64,000 bases of DNA, taken from positions 992,001 to 1,056,000 of the forward strand of contig JAHYIO010000039.1 in NCBI GenBank assembly GCA_020543525.1, in the 5' to 3' direction. This document shows, piece after piece, positions 60,896-64,000 of this stretch (positions within the stretch are counted from its first letter, which is position 1; every line of letters starts with the position of its first letter). The notes beneath the pieces are model-generated. The model saw only the letters and a list, made by a program, of their open reading frames with translations. It was not told the origin of the DNA and did not search any database. This DNA is from Coriolopsis trogii. Its lineage: Eukaryota > Basidiomycota > Agaricomycetes > Polyporales > Polyporaceae. The translations under genes were made by a program, and so were the position numbers.

Positions 60896-63622
60896 ATGCT
60901 GCGGCTTGTGTCGTCGGCCTCCAAGCCTTCGTCGGCGGGCGTGCTCGCCAAGGTCGTCGCAACCCCTCCCTCGACACGCTCAAGTACGCACCCTCCTTTC
61001 TTCTGGTCCATTTGCCGATTCGTGGGCTTATATGTTTTATAGGTCGTCGAACTTTCTCCTCTACGTCAACCCGGCAGGCGGACATCACTCTTACCGTTGA
61101 CGGCAAGGAGGTGACCGTACCCCAGGGTGCGTATCATCGTCATATGATACGGAGGACGGTGTTGAAATATTTGGTGCAGGTTCGGCGTTGATCCAAGCTT
61201 GCGAGGCTGCCGGGGCGACAATACCAAGGTATATATTTGTTGTTACTGCCTGACATTTCGCGTTTGACGTCGCACTCAGATTTTGTTACCATGACCGCCT
61301 TGCTATCGCGGGTAACTGCCGGTATGCACGAAAGCTCCGCTATTAGTGTGGCTCTCGGTTGACCTGCTCTTCAGTATGTGTTTGGTCGAAGTTGAGCGAT
61401 CACCAAAACCTGTGGCATCCTGGTAAGTCGCATCTATGCCCCTTTGCGATGTACTTCTGACATTCGTCGTAGCGCCATGCCTGCTATGCCCGGTGCAAAA
61501 GTCTGGACAAACACTCCCCTTGTCCATGAAGCCCGGTACGTCGCACGCTGCTTGTATGCTCGTCATGGACTCAAGCTCCGACAGTGAGGGCGTCATGGAG
61601 TTTTTGCTTTCCAACCATCCCTTAGACTGCCCCATCTGTGATCAGGGTGGTGAGTGCGACTTGCAGGATCAGTCTATGCGGTACGGAGCGGATCGCACAC
61701 GGTTCCATGAGATTGCTGGGAAGCGCGCTGTCGAGGACAAGGATCTCGGTCCTCTCGTCAAGACATCCATGAACCGTTGCATCCAGTGCACTCGGTGCGT
61801 CCGGTTCGCCAACGAAGTTGCGGGTGTAGAGGAGCTGGGTACGACTGGCCGTGGTAACGACATGCAGATCGGCACATACGTGGCGAAGACGATGAACTCT
61901 GAGCTCTCCGGAAACGTCGTCGATCTTTGCCCTGTTGGTGCGCTCACAAGCAAACCCTATGCCTTCCACGCCCGTCCATGGGAGCTCAAGCACACCGATT
62001 CTGTCGACGTCATGGACGCCGTGGGTTCAAATATCCGTGTCGACTCCCGTGGCGTTGTGGTTATGCGTGTTCAGCCTCGCCCCAACGACGATGTTAACGA
62101 AGAGTGGATCAGCGACAAGACTCGTTACGCATATGACGGTCTCCGGTTCCAGCGATTGACGGTCCCCCTTGTCAAGCAGGGTGACCGGTTTGTTGCCGTC
62201 TCGTGGGAAGGTGCACTGGCCGCTATCGCCGAAGGTCTCCAGAACTCTGGGGCCAAGGGTGATGAGATCAAGGCTATTGCCGGACATCTCGCAGACACCG
62301 AGACTCTCGTTGCCCTGAAGGACTTCGTCAATCGTCTCGGCTCGGACAACACCGCTTTGGACGGCGCTGGTGGCCATGCTGCACCGGTGCACGCTGTCGA
62401 CGTGCGTTCCAACTACCTGTTCAACTCGACGATCCCTGGTGTGGAGCAGGCTGATGTGATCCTCCTCGTTGGCACTAACCCGCGACACGAGGCGGCGGTC
62501 TTGAACTCGCGTATCCGGAAGAGCTGGCTGCACACCACGCTCGAGGTGGGCCTGATCGGCGAGCGGGTCGACACCACGTATGGTTACGAGCACCTCGGCA
62601 ACGACGCAAAGGCTGTAGCTGACTTCGTCGCGGGCAAGAGCGAATTTGCCAAGAAGTTCAAGGCCGCGAAGCGGCCCTTGATCATCGTCGGTAGCTCGTT
62701 AGTCGAGCACCCTGATGGTGCTGCGGTTTACAATGCGCTCTCCAAATTTGTCGAGGCGAACAAGGAGAAGCTTGTCACACCCGAATGGAACGGCTTCAGC
62801 GTTCTCCAGCGTGTAAGCCATGTTCTTTCCTGTTATGTGCGCTCGTTCTCATCTAGTACGTGTAGGCTGCCTCGCGCCCCGCAGCGTATGACATCGGCTT
62901 CGTCCCATCGAAGAAGGCATCTTCGACCAAGGCGAAGTTCATCTACCTTCTCAATGCAGACGATGTCGACCCCAAGACCATCCCTCAGGATGCCTTTGTT
63001 GTGTACCAGGGACACCACGGTGACCTCGGTGCGCAGCTTGCGGACGTGGTTCTTCCTGGCTGCGCCTATACCGAGAAGGGTATGACTTGGGTGAACACCG
63101 AGGGCCGTTCACAACTTGGCCGCGCTGCTGTTCCTCCTCCGGGCGCTTCTCGCGAGGACTGGAAGATCATCCGGTCAGTACATATGTGCTCCATCATCCG
63201 TGTCTCTTGATGCTTATGTCTTTTCAGTGCGTTATCTGAGGTTGTCGGTTCCCCTCTTCCGTACGACGACGTGCTCAGCCTCCGTGATCGCATGTGGGAG
63301 ATCTCACCTACGCTTCTTCGTTATGACATTACCGAGCCGACATCCGTGGACGTCGTGCTTGCTGGTCTCAAGGCTCTTGCCGCTGGTACCGCCAATGCCA
63401 AGGTGACTGGCGAGCCGTTCAAGAAGCCTATAGAGAACTTCTACCAGACCGACCCTATCTCAAGAGCGTGAGTACACCTATTATCTCATGTTGCACTCGC
63501 CGGTGCTGACGAGCCTTGACGATAGGTCCGTAACGATGGCTCAGTGCACACGCGCGTTTGTGAAGGGCGAGGACTATGGGTTCAGCGAGTTGTCGAGTGC
63601 TGCTGAGGCTGCCTTTGCATGA
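60896..63622 (+). CDS. NDUFS1: Complex I 75-78 kDa iron-sulfur subunit
   Basis: Mitochondrial NADH:ubiquinone oxidoreductase subunit of the peripheral arm, which carries several Fe-S clusters between NADH and quinone. The presequence is basic and Ser-rich (MLRLVSSASKP...FSSTSTRQ). The mature part begins at DITLTVDGKEVTVPQ. The 2Fe-2S site is split over exons: [20 protein letters not shown]. Next come HPLDCPICDQGGECDLQDQ, CIQCTRCVRFANEVAG and VDLCPVGALTSKPYAF (4Fe-4S ligands), then the molybdopterin-oxidoreductase-like domain (VLLVGTNPRHEAAVLN; GHHGDLGAQLADVVLPG; YTEKGMTWVNTEGRSQ). The C-terminus ends AFVKGEDYGFSELSSAAEAA. Many introns cluster in the first 600 bases, then one exon runs from about 61586 to 62814. 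About 740 residues, normal for the family. The start at 60896 has the context gccATGC. Confidence 0.95.
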
Positions 63623-64000
63623 TGTTTGCATACTAGATCATACAAATGAATAAGCCATCTATCTTCCATCTTCACCATTCTGCTTGAGCTCCTTCGGGTG
63701 TGTATATGCACTGTTCTGGCGGGCAACTACTTCAGCATTGTTCGCGCGTAGTTGGAATGTGCCAGAGGTGAGACTTAGACGCCCGTGAAACGTCCCCATC
63801 TACTTCCAAATCGCAATTGCGCCAATATGTAACTGACCTCTTTCATGTAGTATACCTCCTAAACGGACCGCAACGGGATGTCGATATCGTTACTCCAATG
63901 GTTCACAGTCATCTGCTCAGCACGCCGTAGTGGCATTAGATTGTCACCGGTGGCAGCCAGCCCATAAGTCACCGCATGCTAGCTGAGCTTGATCACAAAC
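63623..64000. other. 3' flank of the complex I gene
   Basis: About 380 bases to the window end, including the expected 3' UTR (aaatgaataagc at about 63644). No further gene recognisable. Confidence 0.4.

Overview
The window is nuclear DNA of a filamentous basidiomycete, most likely an Agaricomycete and possibly a wood-decay polypore. The reasons are the many 50-65 nt GT-AG introns, a chitin synthase fused to a myosin-like motor, a CAP10/GT90 glycosyltransferase, a laccase-type multicopper oxidase, an AMSH-type deubiquitinase and expanded F-box-like genes. The species assignment is inference; no rRNA or marker gene is present. No tRNA, rRNA or CRISPR array was recognised.

Layout. 0-2.2 kb: an uncharacterised coiled-coil protein, possibly cut by the window edge. 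2.4-9.7 kb: a compact housekeeping block with a dolichyldiphosphatase-like PAP2 enzyme (minus), a Zrg17-like CDF zinc transporter subunit (plus), a SURF6/Rrp14 ribosome-biogenesis protein (minus) and a PP2A activator PTPA (plus). 10.5-12.3 kb: a small secreted-protein gene whose 3' end runs into a short LTR-flanked, gag-only element; one repeat copy holds a perfect intron that the other copies lack. 13.7-18.4 kb: a Ste6-type full-length ABC-B exporter (minus). 19.8-21.8 kb: a carnosine N-methyltransferase homologue. 22.3-27.7 kb: a PDR-type ABC-G transporter (minus). 27.7-30.5 kb: a gene-poor stretch.

30.5-31.7 kb and 48.4-49.7 kb carry two members of a protein family I do not recognise, with matching intron positions and a shared C-terminal domain. 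Between them lie the myosin-motor chitin synthase (32.9-39.1 kb), a membrane-anchored multicopper oxidase (39.9-42.4 kb) and a tandem pair of F-box-like paralogues (43.3-46.7 kb). 50.5-53.0 kb: an AMSH/Sst2-type JAMM deubiquitinase (minus). 54.0-57.3 kb: a CAP10/GT90 glycosyltransferase with an unusually long intron. 58.9-60.4 kb: a 2OG-Fe(II)-oxygenase-like protein that seems to have lost its iron ligands. 60.9-63.6 kb: the 75-78 kDa subunit of mitochondrial complex I.

The genes do not form one pathway. Several relate to cell wall and envelope (chitin synthase, GT90, dolichol recycling, oxidase) or export (two ABC transporters), but this looks like ordinary gene density rather than a cluster. 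The most unusual signals are the spliced/unspliced repeat around 11.1-12.3 kb and the paired unknown family. Exon limits were read by eye from GT-AG signals and protein continuity, so gene ends are firmer than internal junctions.
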